Shown here: positions 1 through 5,991 of the stretch, in pieces | Numbering within the stretch: position 1 is the first letter of the stretch | How the letters are laid out: each line of letters opens with the position of its first letter | DNA from: an uncultured Flavobacteriales bacterium | Lineage (GTDB): Bacteria; Bacteroidota; Bacteroidia; Flavobacteriales_E; Vicingaceae | Length of the DNA: 6,140 bases | NCBI GenBank assembly: GCA_913059105.1 | Contig: CAJXRL010000167.1 | Span: 1-6,140, forward strand | Reading direction: 5' to 3' | The notes under the pieces: generated by a model | What the model was told of the DNA's origin: nothing | The model's input: only the letters and a program-made list of their open reading frames with translations | Database searches by the model: none | Position numbers and translations under genes: made by a program

Positions 1-48
1 TCTACACAGAGTAGATCGTCGGCAGCGTCAGATGTGTATAAGAGACAG
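1..48 (+). other. Untrimmed Nextera i5-side sequencing adapter (synthetic)
   Basis: This is library DNA, not genome. Bases 1-7 (TCTACAC) are the end of the P5 primer site. Bases 8-15 (AGAGTAGA) match the Nextera i5 index usually called S504/N504. Bases 16-29 (TCGTCGGCAGCGTC) are the read-1 adapter, and 30-48 (AGATGTGTATAAGAGACAG) the 19-bp Tn5 mosaic end. The genomic insert starts at 49. An open frame starting at the GTG at 34 reads V-Y-K-R-Q through the mosaic end into the insert, a familiar false N-terminus in metagenomic protein sets. Confidence 0.98.
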
Positions 49-222
49 ATTAAAGCCTTTTTCAACAACGATATAGTGTTATTTTTTGAAAGTCATCCAT
101 ACTATCATTTAGAATCAGATGGCAGGAACATTCTTATTTTAAAAGGGAATCGAATTTCTTCTATAAGTGAGGTGAAAGCGTTGGCCATTTATGGAAAAGA
201 GCTTGTGGAAAAACTTACTTAG
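49..222 (+). CDS. C-terminal fragment of an unidentified protein (5' end missing)
   Basis: The frame is open from the first genomic base to a TAG at 220-222 and gives 57 residues, IKAFFNND...YGKELVEKLT. No genomic start codon is visible because the gene is cut by the adapter at 48, and the apparent GTG start at 34 is adapter. The fragment has no signal peptide or membrane segment. It begins with an aromatic-rich stretch (FF, LFF, PYYH), then a short beta-like segment (NILILKG) and a likely C-terminal helix (SEVKALAIYGKELVEKL), which suggests the end of a soluble alpha/beta domain. I do not recognise the family. It converges on maf with only 7 bases between the stop codons (223-229), so there is no room for a separate terminator and the two transcripts probably overlap. 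The frame is probably real because it stays open, has ordinary composition and ends exactly beside maf. Confidence 0.6.
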   Translation: MKAFFNNDIVLFFESHPYYHLESDGRNILILKGNRISSISEVKALAIYGKELVEKLT

Positions 223-229
223 TCATTCA

Positions 230-805
230 TTAAAATGTTTCAATAGCTTCGTAGACCGCTTTTGCTGGAAAGCCCATTACGTTGTAAAATGAACCTTCAA
301 TTTTATCTACACCTATTAGTCCAATCCATTCTTGGATACCATAAGCTCCTGCTTTGTCAAAGGGTTTGTATTTGTCAATGTAATGGAGAATCTCTTGATC
401 GCTTAATTTTTTGAAAAAGACGGTTGTAGAAACTGAAAATGAAACTTCCTTATGTGCTGACTTTAAACACACTCCGGTAATTACTTCATGGTTTTTGCCA
501 GAAAGTTTTGAAATCATTTCAAAAGCTTCTTTATGATCGTCAGGTTTGCCTAAAATTTGATTGTCAATTAATACAATAGTATCTGATGTTATAACAAGGT
601 CGTTGTCTTGAATTTCTGCTTCAAATGCTGCGGCTTTCTTTTTACTCAAATATTCTGCTACCTCTCGCTGTGGCATTTCTTTGGAAAAACTTTCGTCCGT
701 GTCCTTTGATTTCTGAATAAACGTATAGCCTAATTGTTCCAAGAGCTGCTTTCTTCTTGGAGATTGAGAAGCGAGTATAATGTTCCAGTTTTGTAGGTTG
801 AGCAT
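230..805 (-). CDS. maf: Maf-family nucleoside triphosphate pyrophosphatase, dTTP/UTP (YhdE-like) type
   Basis: The 191-residue product is full length for Maf. These cytoplasmic enzymes hydrolyse nucleoside triphosphates, including non-canonical ones, to the monophosphate and pyrophosphate, and have been linked to septum formation and nucleotide-pool cleaning. Visible motifs are the N-terminal substrate loop LASQSPRRKQLL (residues 11-22, with Ser13, Arg17 and Arg18), TSDTIV with the catalytic Asp75, GKP with Lys87, KPFDKAGAYGIQEW (147-160) with Gln158, and IEGSFYNVMGFP (169-180). The Arg, Lys and Gln set at 17/87/158 corresponds to that described for the dTTP/UTP-specific YhdE subfamily rather than the 7-methyl-GTP YceF subfamily; this specificity is inferred from the family. 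The ATG (805-803) overlaps the stop of the upstream prenyltransferase gene by one base (TAATG), so translation is probably coupled and maf needs no promoter of its own. The stop lies 7 bases from that of the convergent gene at the left edge. Confidence 0.95.
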   Translation of the reverse strand: MLNLQNWNIILASQSPRRKQLLEQLGYTFIQKSKDTDESFSKEMPQREVAEYLSKKKAAAFEAEIQDNDLVITSDTIVLIDNQILGKPDDHKEAFEMISKLSGKNHEVITGVCLKSAHKEVSFSVSTTVFFKKLSDQEILHYIDKYKPFDKAGAYGIQEWIGLIGVDKIEGSFYNVMGFPAKAVYEAIETF

Positions 806-1785
806 TAGAAAAGATAGATGATTCCCGTATATAAAATTCCAATTAGCATGAGAACTTTAAGAACCTGGCTAATAATAAAAAAGTGCCTTTTTTGATCCGC
901 TTTTCCAATTTTAGTCATCAACCAAAGCAATGGTAATGAGATTAAAAAGAAGAAATAAGTGAAAGAAATCCAATCTCGAGAATTGATTTGAATAAACTCT
1001 AAGAATGTTAATAATAGCACTAAAAAGGCAATAGTGAAATTTGCGACCCTTTTTGCTTTTGGAATTCCATAAACAATTGGAAATGTTTTACAACCAAATG
1101 CCTTATCGCCTTCAATGTCTTCACAATCTTTTATAATCTCTCTAATAAAAGTGAGAATAAAAGCAAAACTTGAATAGCCAATAATCCAATATAGAAGGTA
1201 TTGAATACTAAAGAGTAAGGATCGAATATTGTCTCCTTCGAAATTAGTGACGACTTCTTGGGTTTTTAAGTTATCAAAAAGTAGGACAATTTCATAATAG
1301 CCTGCCGTAAAGGGGACCAATGCTGTGAGGGCTGCAATTATTAAGTTCCCAATCAAAATTTGCTTTTTAAAATTGACAGAGTAAAACCAGAGCAATCCGG
1401 CACTGACCAATTGAAACAGAACAAGCATTGGATGGTCAATTGCAATGGCGACATAAATGGCTAATAGTATTCCAATTGCATTTACAATTGTGTGTAAAAA
1501 CATGGCTTGCCTTCTTGAAATGCTTTTACCTATAATTATTTGTTTGGGTTTATTGACTTGGTCCAGTTTTACATCAAAATAGTCGTTAATTATATAACCC
1601 GATGCGGCAATCAAAACTGTTGCACCAACTAACATTGCAAATAATTTTTCTGACAGAAATAGATCTAACCCAGCTTGGTTTAAAAAAGGATAAATAATTC
1701 CAAACCGAATGGCATATTGCGTTAAGGCAACAATTACTAAATTGGGAAAACGAATCAATCTTAAAAACTGGAAAAGGAAGTTCAT
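805..1785 (-). CDS. UbiA-family membrane prenyltransferase, geranylgeranylglycerol-phosphate geranylgeranyltransferase-like
   Basis: A 326-residue integral membrane protein of the UbiA superfamily, which transfers a polyprenyl diphosphate chain to an acceptor. Both Asp-rich Mg2+/diphosphate motifs are intact: NDYFDVKLD (residues 67-75) and DCEDIEGD (220-227). About nine hydrophobic segments can be drawn (roughly 10-32, 48-66, 95-117, 119-136, 146-165, 192-215, 248-266, 272-290, 302-325). The N-terminus FLRLIRFPNLVIVALTQYAIR and position next to maf fit the Bacteroidota subfamily usually annotated as digeranylgeranylglyceryl phosphate synthase-like; the true acceptor is unproven, and a quinone or other isoprenoid role is possible. 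A 20-30 residue polar loop (about 168-190) between segments 5 and 6 looks longer than a minimal UbiA fold. The ATG at 1785-1783 is chosen because the protein then begins directly at the family N-terminus. An in-frame ATG at 1890 would add 35 residues, run through the promoter and overlap the divergent gene by 39 bases. The gene is first of a two-gene operon with maf. Confidence 0.88.
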   Translation of the reverse strand: MNFLFQFLRLIRFPNLVIVALTQYAIRFGIIYPFLNQAGLDLFLSEKLFAMLVGATVLIAASGYIINDYFDVKLDQVNKPKQIIIGKSISRRQAMFLHTIVNAIGILLAIYVAIAIDHPMLVLFQLVSAGLLWFYSVNFKKQILIGNLIIAALTALVPFTAGYYEIVLLFDNLKTQEVVTNFEGDNIRSLLFSIQYLLYWIIGYSSFAFILTFIREIIKDCEDIEGDKAFGCKTFPIVYGIPKAKRVANFTIAFLVLLLTFLEFIQINSRDWISFTYFFFLISLPLLWLMTKIGKADQKRHFFIISQVLKVLMLIGILYTGIIYLF

Positions 1786-1806
1786 CGGTCGGTCTGTATT
1801 GGGTGT

Positions 1807-1838
1807 CAAATTTAAAGCAAGAATATCAAATCTGCATA
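1807..1838 (-). promoter_or_regulatory. Predicted Bacteroidota-type promoter for the prenyltransferase-maf operon
   Basis: On the minus strand the divergent gap contains TAAATTTG (1814-1807), an exact match to the Bacteroidota -7 element TAnnTTTG. Twenty bases upstream is TATG (1838-1835), one mismatch from the -33 TTTG, within the 19-21 base spacing expected. Transcription would start near 1800, leaving a leader of about 15 bases before the ATG at 1785. There is no Shine-Dalgarno sequence, as is common in this phylum. A direct repeat TCAAAT (+ strand 1806-1811 and 1826-1831) recurs at exactly 20 bp and overlaps the -7 element; it could be an operator or chance in AT-rich DNA. Confidence 0.5.
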
Positions 1839-1851
1839 TTAACTTTACGAA

Positions 1852-3564
1852 ATGAAGTATATTGTTTCTTATTCCAATGCAAATAGTCATTATGTTGACA
1901 TTCAGCTAGAAGTTAACGTAGATGCTAGTGAAAAATTAAAATTTCAACTTCCGGCATGGCGTCCAGGTAGATATGAGCTTGGAAATTTTGCTAAGAATAT
2001 CCAAAAACTTGCTGCATTTGATGAGAATGGAGAAAGATTGGAAGCCAATAAAAGAACCAAGGACTTGTGGGAAGTGCAGTGCACAGGTAAATCAAAAGTA
2101 GTCCTGAAGTACAATTATTTTGCGAATGATTTAAATGCTGGATCAACCTTCTTAGATGCCAATCAATTGTATATGAATCCTGTAAATTGCCTCATCTATG
2201 ACGTGGAAAAAACAGAAGAGGTTTGTGAACTTCACTTAGAACTCCCGAAGGAGTATAAAGTAGCAATAGCTTTACCTCAACCAAATAAAAATGTTTTTAC
2301 TGCCAAAAATTATGATGAATTGGTAGATAGTCCGTTCATCGCATCTGCAAGTATGCAACATCATTCTTTTAAATTGTCAGGAACGTTGTTTCATCTTTGG
2401 TTTCAAGGAGAATTTAAACCAGATTGGACTGTATTGGAAAAAGATTTTATTGGTTTTACAAAACCTCAAATTGAGATTTTTGGAGATTTTCCAACAGAAG
2501 AGTATCACTATCTCTTTCAAATTTTGCCACATTCGGCTTATCATGGAGTAGAGCATTCTGCATCGACTGTAATTGCTTTGGGTCCATCTTATAACATTCT
2601 TAAAAAAGAAGGGCGTTATGAAGATTTGTTGGGGGTTTCCTCGCATGAATTATTTCACACATGGAACGTTAAGAGAATTCGTCCAATAGAAATGATCCCC
2701 TACAATTTTTCAAAAGAGAATTACTCAAAATTGGGGTACTTGTCAGAAGGGGCAACAACCTGGTATGGTGATCTGATGTTATACCGTGGGAGGGCATTCG
2801 ACGATGTTGCATTTTTTAAAACCTTTTGTCAGAAACTAGAGCGTCATTATAATAACCCCGGTTCTTCAAATATGTCTGTTGCCGATTCTTCTTTTGACAC
2901 TTGGTTAGATGGCTATGTAATGGGGGTCCCAAATCGAAAGTCTTCCATTTATATAGAAGGGGCGTTAAATACATTTATGCTAGATGTTGAGATACGCAAA
3001 GGCTCCAATGGGGAAAAGTCTTTTGACAATGTTTTACGAGCGTTTTATGACAACTATTACAAAAAAGGGAGAGGTATTTCAGAAAATGATTATAAGTCAG
3101 AAGTAGAAAAATGTGCAGGTAAAGATTTGTCTGAGTTTTTCTCGAGTTACATTAATGGGGTAAAAGATTATACTGATCAGTTGGAAAAGGCGCTGGATTA
3201 TATTGGATTAGAAATGAAACGAAATCCTTCGCCAGTTTTTTACGAGGCATATCTTGGCGTTAAGATGGTAGAAAATAAAGTGATGATTGTTTTTCCTGAT
3301 TCTCCAGCCGAAAAAGGCGGCGTTTCTGTGAATGATGAAATTGTAATTATTAACGGTTACAAAATCAATAACGACTTGTCTCAATGGCTGGAATACTTTA
3401 GCGATGGAGTAATATCAATGGGTGCTTTTGATCAGCATGGCGGTGCTAAACGGATTGTAGTAAACTTGACGGATGAATTCTATTTTTCGAAATTTGAGCT
3501 AAGCTGGAAATTAGATTTATCGGCAAAGCAAGAAGAAAATAGAAAAGCTTGGAGAGGGTATTAG
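1852..3564 (+). CDS. M61-family (glycyl aminopeptidase-like) metallopeptidase with C-terminal PDZ domain
   Basis: The 570-residue product is full length for the M61 family, zinc peptidases related to glycyl aminopeptidase. The N-terminal beta domain (about 1-170) starts with the family-like MKYIVSYSNANSHYVDIQLEV and includes LPAWRPGRYELGNFAKNI. The catalytic domain has HGVEHSAST (231-239), the zinc motif HELFHTWNVKRIRP (265-278; His265, Glu266, His269), and the probable third ligand Glu299 in LSEGATTWYGD. A helical region follows (about 315-440), then a PDZ domain (about 466-540) with YLGVKM and SPAEKGGVSVNDEIVIINGYKI, which usually binds C-terminal peptides. There is no signal peptide, so it is probably cytoplasmic. 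Its substrates are unknown; small-residue N-termini would fit the family. The ATG at 1852 is supported by the conserved N-terminus. No Shine-Dalgarno sequence precedes it, and a weak -7-like TAACTTTA ends only 4 bases before the ATG. The gene stands alone, divergent from the prenyltransferase operon, and its TAG stop supplies the first base of the downstream inverted repeat. Confidence 0.93.
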   Translation: MKYIVSYSNANSHYVDIQLEVNVDASEKLKFQLPAWRPGRYELGNFAKNIQKLAAFDENGERLEANKRTKDLWEVQCTGKSKVVLKYNYFANDLNAGSTFLDANQLYMNPVNCLIYDVEKTEEVCELHLELPKEYKVAIALPQPNKNVFTAKNYDELVDSPFIASASMQHHSFKLSGTLFHLWFQGEFKPDWTVLEKDFIGFTKPQIEIFGDFPTEEYHYLFQILPHSAYHGVEHSASTVIALGPSYNILKKEGRYEDLLGVSSHELFHTWNVKRIRPIEMIPYNFSKENYSKLGYLSEGATTWYGDLMLYRGRAFDDVAFFKTFCQKLERHYNNPGSSNMSVADSSFDTWLDGYVMGVPNRKSSIYIEGALNTFMLDVEIRKGSNGEKSFDNVLRAFYDNYYKKGRGISENDYKSEVEKCAGKDLSEFFSSYINGVKDYTDQLEKALDYIGLEMKRNPSPVFYEAYLGVKMVENKVMIVFPDSPAEKGGVSVNDEIVIINGYKINNDLSQWLEYFSDGVISMGAFDQHGGAKRIVVNLTDEFYFSKFELSWKLDLSAKQEENRKAWRGY

Positions 3565-3715
3565 AGAATTACGAATTATGAATATTGTGCAATAAAAAAT
3601 ACTGAATACTCTAGTTAACCTAGGTGTTATCTATAATAGAGGCTGGTTAACACAAAAATTGGAAGGGTTTTTTTGAAGAACATCTTTTTGAACCTTTTCC
3701 TAATTCGTAATTCTC
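3564..3715. repeat. Intergenic element bounded by perfect 15-bp inverted repeats
   Basis: GAGAATTACGAATTA at 3564-3578 is the exact reverse complement of TAATTCGTAATTCTC at 3701-3715, with 122 bases between. Pairing stops at mismatches on both sides. The arms nearly fill the 167-base convergent gap, and the left arm begins on the G of the peptidase TAG stop. I see no target-site duplication beside the arms and no coding potential inside. Readings include a short non-autonomous mobile or REP-like element, or a long-range stem in the 3' ends of the two convergent transcripts. Each arm is also a loose palindrome in itself (AATT-ACG-AATT). Its copy number elsewhere cannot be judged from one window. 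Confidence 0.65.
3614..3653. terminator. Nested alternative stems between convergent genes, weak bidirectional terminator candidate
   Basis: Two inverted repeats overlap here: GTTAACC (3614-3620) with GGTTAAC (3645-3651), and GTGTTA (from 3624/3625 to 3629) with TAACAC (3648-3653). They share the right-hand TAAC, so only one stem can form at a time. A run of seven T follows on the + strand at 3668-3674. On the minus strand a run of six T lies at 3599-3594. Each tract is about 14-17 bases from the stem, too far for a textbook intrinsic terminator. The convergent position is where a shared terminator would be expected, but the stems are short and AT-rich, so this is a candidate only. Confidence 0.3.
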
Positions 3716-3731
3716 AGATTCGGATTTGGTT

Positions 3732-4871
3732 TTAATCTTCTTTAAAAAAGTCCAAAGCGCTCAAATCAATAATATGGACTCCACTGTAGTAAAAATGAAG
3801 GATTTCCGAATAATTATATCTTAATGATGCCATTTCCATTGCACCGATTTGGCATAAGCCGACACCGTGACCAAAGCCTCTTCCTTTTAAAAGCACTTTG
3901 TATTCGGTTTCTTGAATGTTAAAGTAAGTAGAACGTAATCTAAATTGGCCTCTCAATTCTTCAAATGAAAGTTTCGATTCTGGAAAATATTTTAAACGAT
4001 CTCCCACTTTAAAATTCATGTACTCTTTTTCCAATATTGTATTTGGAAGTCTTGCAGTCAAGTAGTTTTTCCATTTATTTTTATCAATCTCCTTTTGCCA
4101 AGTTGCATTTTTATGCGACAGGCAGAAAGTATCTTTTACCGAGCGCAAATAGTATAATGACTTACTCCATACGTCTTCAGAGTTAACAGTTTGTCCGCCA
4201 CAAGAAGAATGAAAGGCCGCAGTTATCAACTGAATGTCCGAGTCTACTATGACGGCTCCTCTAGTTTGCATGGCAGCTTCAACGATACTGTTAAAAAAAG
4301 TTTTTCCATGGTATGCTTGGCAGTGAACTTCGTCACAAAGATTATAACCTTCTACAATATGCTTTTCAGTATTTGCTAAAGCATAAGTTCTGCAGATAAT
4401 AGCTTGAAGCTTAAAATATTCTTTTGCTGGCCTTCGTCCCACTTCAGCTTCTACAACTCCAGCAACATAATTGTCGAGGTCTATGTTATTAATGAGTTGC
4501 ATTTTGTTTCGCTGAGCAACAATCTTTAAGTTGTCGTCAAATCGTCGTTCTAATCCTTCAGGGCTATTGCTTATAACCATAAAATGGTTATACCAACCAA
4601 TACCCATTAAGTTTACCTTTCTATACTTCCCTATTGCTTTGCCATTTTGTTTCACTTCAATAAATCCATCAACATACTTGATGGTAAGCGTCGCTTTAGA
4701 CCCTAGTTCCTTGATTCTTCCTGATTCAGTAAATAAGGCGTATTTTCCGGCTCGTACAGAAAAATTGAAGCTGTTGACTTTTTTGGAAGCAAAAACGCCG
4801 ATGTTAATAAACTCAGCGTGAATTGTAAAGCAAATAAAAAAGGTAAGGAGAAAGGAAAGTAGTCTACGCAT
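3732..4871 (-). CDS. Exported SpoIID/LytB-domain protein, probable peptidoglycan-acting enzyme
   Basis: The 379-residue product has a signal peptide (MRRLLSFLLTFFICFTIHA, about 1-19, likely cut after HA) followed by a SpoIID/LytB domain. In Bacillus SpoIID is a lytic transglycosylase that trims denuded glycan during engulfment; related proteins occur in many non-sporulating bacteria with unclear roles. Hallmarks are LDNYVAGVVEAE (132-143), where Glu143 aligns with the essential SpoIID glutamate, LQAIICRTYALAN (155-167), GYNLCDEVHCQAYHG (175-189), the HSSCGG segment (221-226) replacing the usual SSxxGG, and the C-terminal GRGFGHGVGLCQIGAMEMA (330-348). His171, Cys179 and Cys184 lie where a zinc site was described in clostridial SpoIID; zinc binding here is inferred. 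Residues about 20-125 form a less conserved beta-rich N-terminal region. It acts in the periplasm or at the cell surface. The ATG overlaps the end of lpxB by 8 bases, so the two are probably translated together. Its TAA is just outside the intergenic inverted repeat. Confidence 0.9.
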   Translation of the reverse strand: MRRLLSFLLTFFICFTIHAEFINIGVFASKKVNSFNFSVRAGKYALFTESGRIKELGSKATLTIKYVDGFIEVKQNGKAIGKYRKVNLMGIGWYNHFMVISNSPEGLERRFDDNLKIVAQRNKMQLINNIDLDNYVAGVVEAEVGRRPAKEYFKLQAIICRTYALANTEKHIVEGYNLCDEVHCQAYHGKTFFNSIVEAAMQTRGAVIVDSDIQLITAAFHSSCGGQTVNSEDVWSKSLYYLRSVKDTFCLSHKNATWQKEIDKNKWKNYLTARLPNTILEKEYMNFKVGDRLKYFPESKLSFEELRGQFRLRSTYFNIQETEYKVLLKGRGFGHGVGLCQIGAMEMASLRYNYSEILHFYYSGVHIIDLSALDFFKED

Positions 4872-5991
4872 GCTTTAAGTCATCAATCAATAATTCCGCC
4901 GTTTTTGCTGAAGCGCCTCCACTACCGAGCTTATCTATTAACTCTTCAAATTTATTCATCATACTAGCCCTTTCAGAAGTATTTTCAAGCAGTTTTCCCA
5001 ATTCGACTTTTAATAACTTTTGATTTAAATCTCCTTGAATAAGTTCTGTCACTACTTCTTCATCCATAATCAAGTTCACCAAAGAAATGTATTTAATATC
5101 AACGATTCGCTTTGCAATTTGGTAAGAAATTACGTTCGCTTTATAGCACACTACTTCGGGTACCCTGAATAGGGCAGTTTCAAGCGTTGCAGTTCCCGAA
5201 GTCACCATGGCCGCATGAGATATGCTTAGTAAATCGTAAGTGCGATTTGGAATTACTTTGAGTGAAGGATACTCTTTTAGAAAAGGGTCAAAGTAGCTCA
5301 AATCAAAACTTGGAGCAGCTGCAAGTACAAACTGAAAGCCCGGAAAATTGATAATTTGCTTTAGCATAATCGGTAGCATTACGCCAATTTCTTGCTTTCT
5401 GCTTCCTGGTAAAATAGCAACAATAGGTTTGTCGCTCACATTAAATTCAATTCTTATTTCTTGTTGCCGTTTTTCTGAAGTGTCTTTGTTTTCAATTGCA
5501 TCGAGCAAGGGGTGACCTACATACTCAACATCGTATCCGTATTTTTTAAAAAATGCTTTTTCGAAAGGTAATATGGTGAAAATTTTATCCGAAAGTTTGG
5601 CAATTTTATGTACTCTGCCTTTTTTCCAAGCCCAAATTTGTGGTGAAATGTAGTAGTATATTTTGATACCTAATGTATTGACAAATTCTGCAATTCTTAA
5701 ATTAAAACCAGGGTAGTCAACAAGAATTACTGCGTCTGGTTTAAAGTGTTCAATGTCCTTTTTACATTCTTTTATATTGCCAAGAATGGTTCTTAAATTC
5801 ATAATTACTTCGGCAAAGCCCATAAAAGCTAGATCTCTGTAATGTTTCACTACATCAGCACCTGCAAGCTCCATCAAATCTCCTCCCCAAGCTCTAATTT
5901 CAGCCTTTGCATCTTTTCTAAGAATCTCTTTTATTAGATTGCTGCCATGTAAGTCGCCTGAAGCTTCGCCTGCTATAATGTAATACCGCAT
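4864..5991 (-). CDS. lpxB: Lipid-A-disaccharide synthase
   Basis: The 375-residue product is full length (E. coli LpxB has 382 residues). LpxB is a GT19 glycosyltransferase at the inner face of the cytoplasmic membrane that joins UDP-2,3-diacylglucosamine and lipid X into the lipid A disaccharide. Motifs in order are YYIIAGEASGDLHG (3-16), AFMGFAEV (55-62), DYPGFNLRIA (92-101), YYISPQIWAWKKGR (113-126), YVGHPLLD (157-164), ILPGSRKQEI (193-202, Arg198 in the donor-binding loop), VTSGTATLETAL (263-274) and YISLVNLI (301-308). No key block is missing. The ATG at 5991-5989 begins the conserved MRYYIIAGEASGD sequence and shares its A with the upstream gene's TAA (TAATG). The stop overlaps the SpoIID-domain gene by 8 bases (ATGCGTAG). 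The gene is therefore the middle member of a tightly coupled operon whose promoter lies outside the window. It is direct evidence for a lipopolysaccharide-type outer membrane. Confidence 0.97.
   Translation of the reverse strand: MRYYIIAGEASGDLHGSNLIKEILRKDAKAEIRAWGGDLMELAGADVVKHYRDLAFMGFAEVIMNLRTILGNIKECKKDIEHFKPDAVILVDYPGFNLRIAEFVNTLGIKIYYYISPQIWAWKKGRVHKIAKLSDKIFTILPFEKAFFKKYGYDVEYVGHPLLDAIENKDTSEKRQQEIRIEFNVSDKPIVAILPGSRKQEIGVMLPIMLKQIINFPGFQFVLAAAPSFDLSYFDPFLKEYPSLKVIPNRTYDLLSISHAAMVTSGTATLETALFRVPEVVCYKANVISYQIAKRIVDIKYISLVNLIMDEEVVTELIQGDLNQKLLKVELGKLLENTSERASMMNKFEELIDKLGSGGASAKTAELLIDDLKHA

Noticed and set aside
642..842. Open frame of 66 codons on the minus strand over the maf start
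   Set aside because: It is an out-of-frame shadow of maf and the end of the prenyltransferase gene, with no recognisable domain and a composition unlike a real protein.
1786..1890. 35-residue N-terminal extension of the prenyltransferase from the ATG at 1890
   Set aside because: It would overlap the divergent peptidase gene by 39 bases and run through the promoter. The family-like N-terminus starts at the internal Met at 1785.
2377..2646. Open frame of 89 codons antisense to the M61 peptidase
   Set aside because: It lies wholly inside a well-supported gene with conserved motifs and encodes nothing recognisable.
3581..3600. Small hairpin TATTG-TG-CAATA followed by six A
   Set aside because: The arms are 5 bp with a 2-base loop that cannot close sterically as drawn, and the A run would only serve the opposite strand on the wrong side.
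4191..4379. Open frame of 62 codons antisense to the SpoIID-domain gene
   Set aside because: It is a shadow of a strongly supported coding region with no family resemblance or start signal.
4531..4821. Open frame of 96 codons antisense to the SpoIID-domain gene
   Set aside because: It is fully contained in the opposite gene and looks like the translation of its complement; no motif or promoter supports it.
3732..4871. Evidence that the organism forms spores
   Set aside because: SpoIID/LytB domains are common in non-sporulating bacteria, and lpxB next door indicates a lipopolysaccharide-bearing Gram-negative; no other sporulation gene is present.
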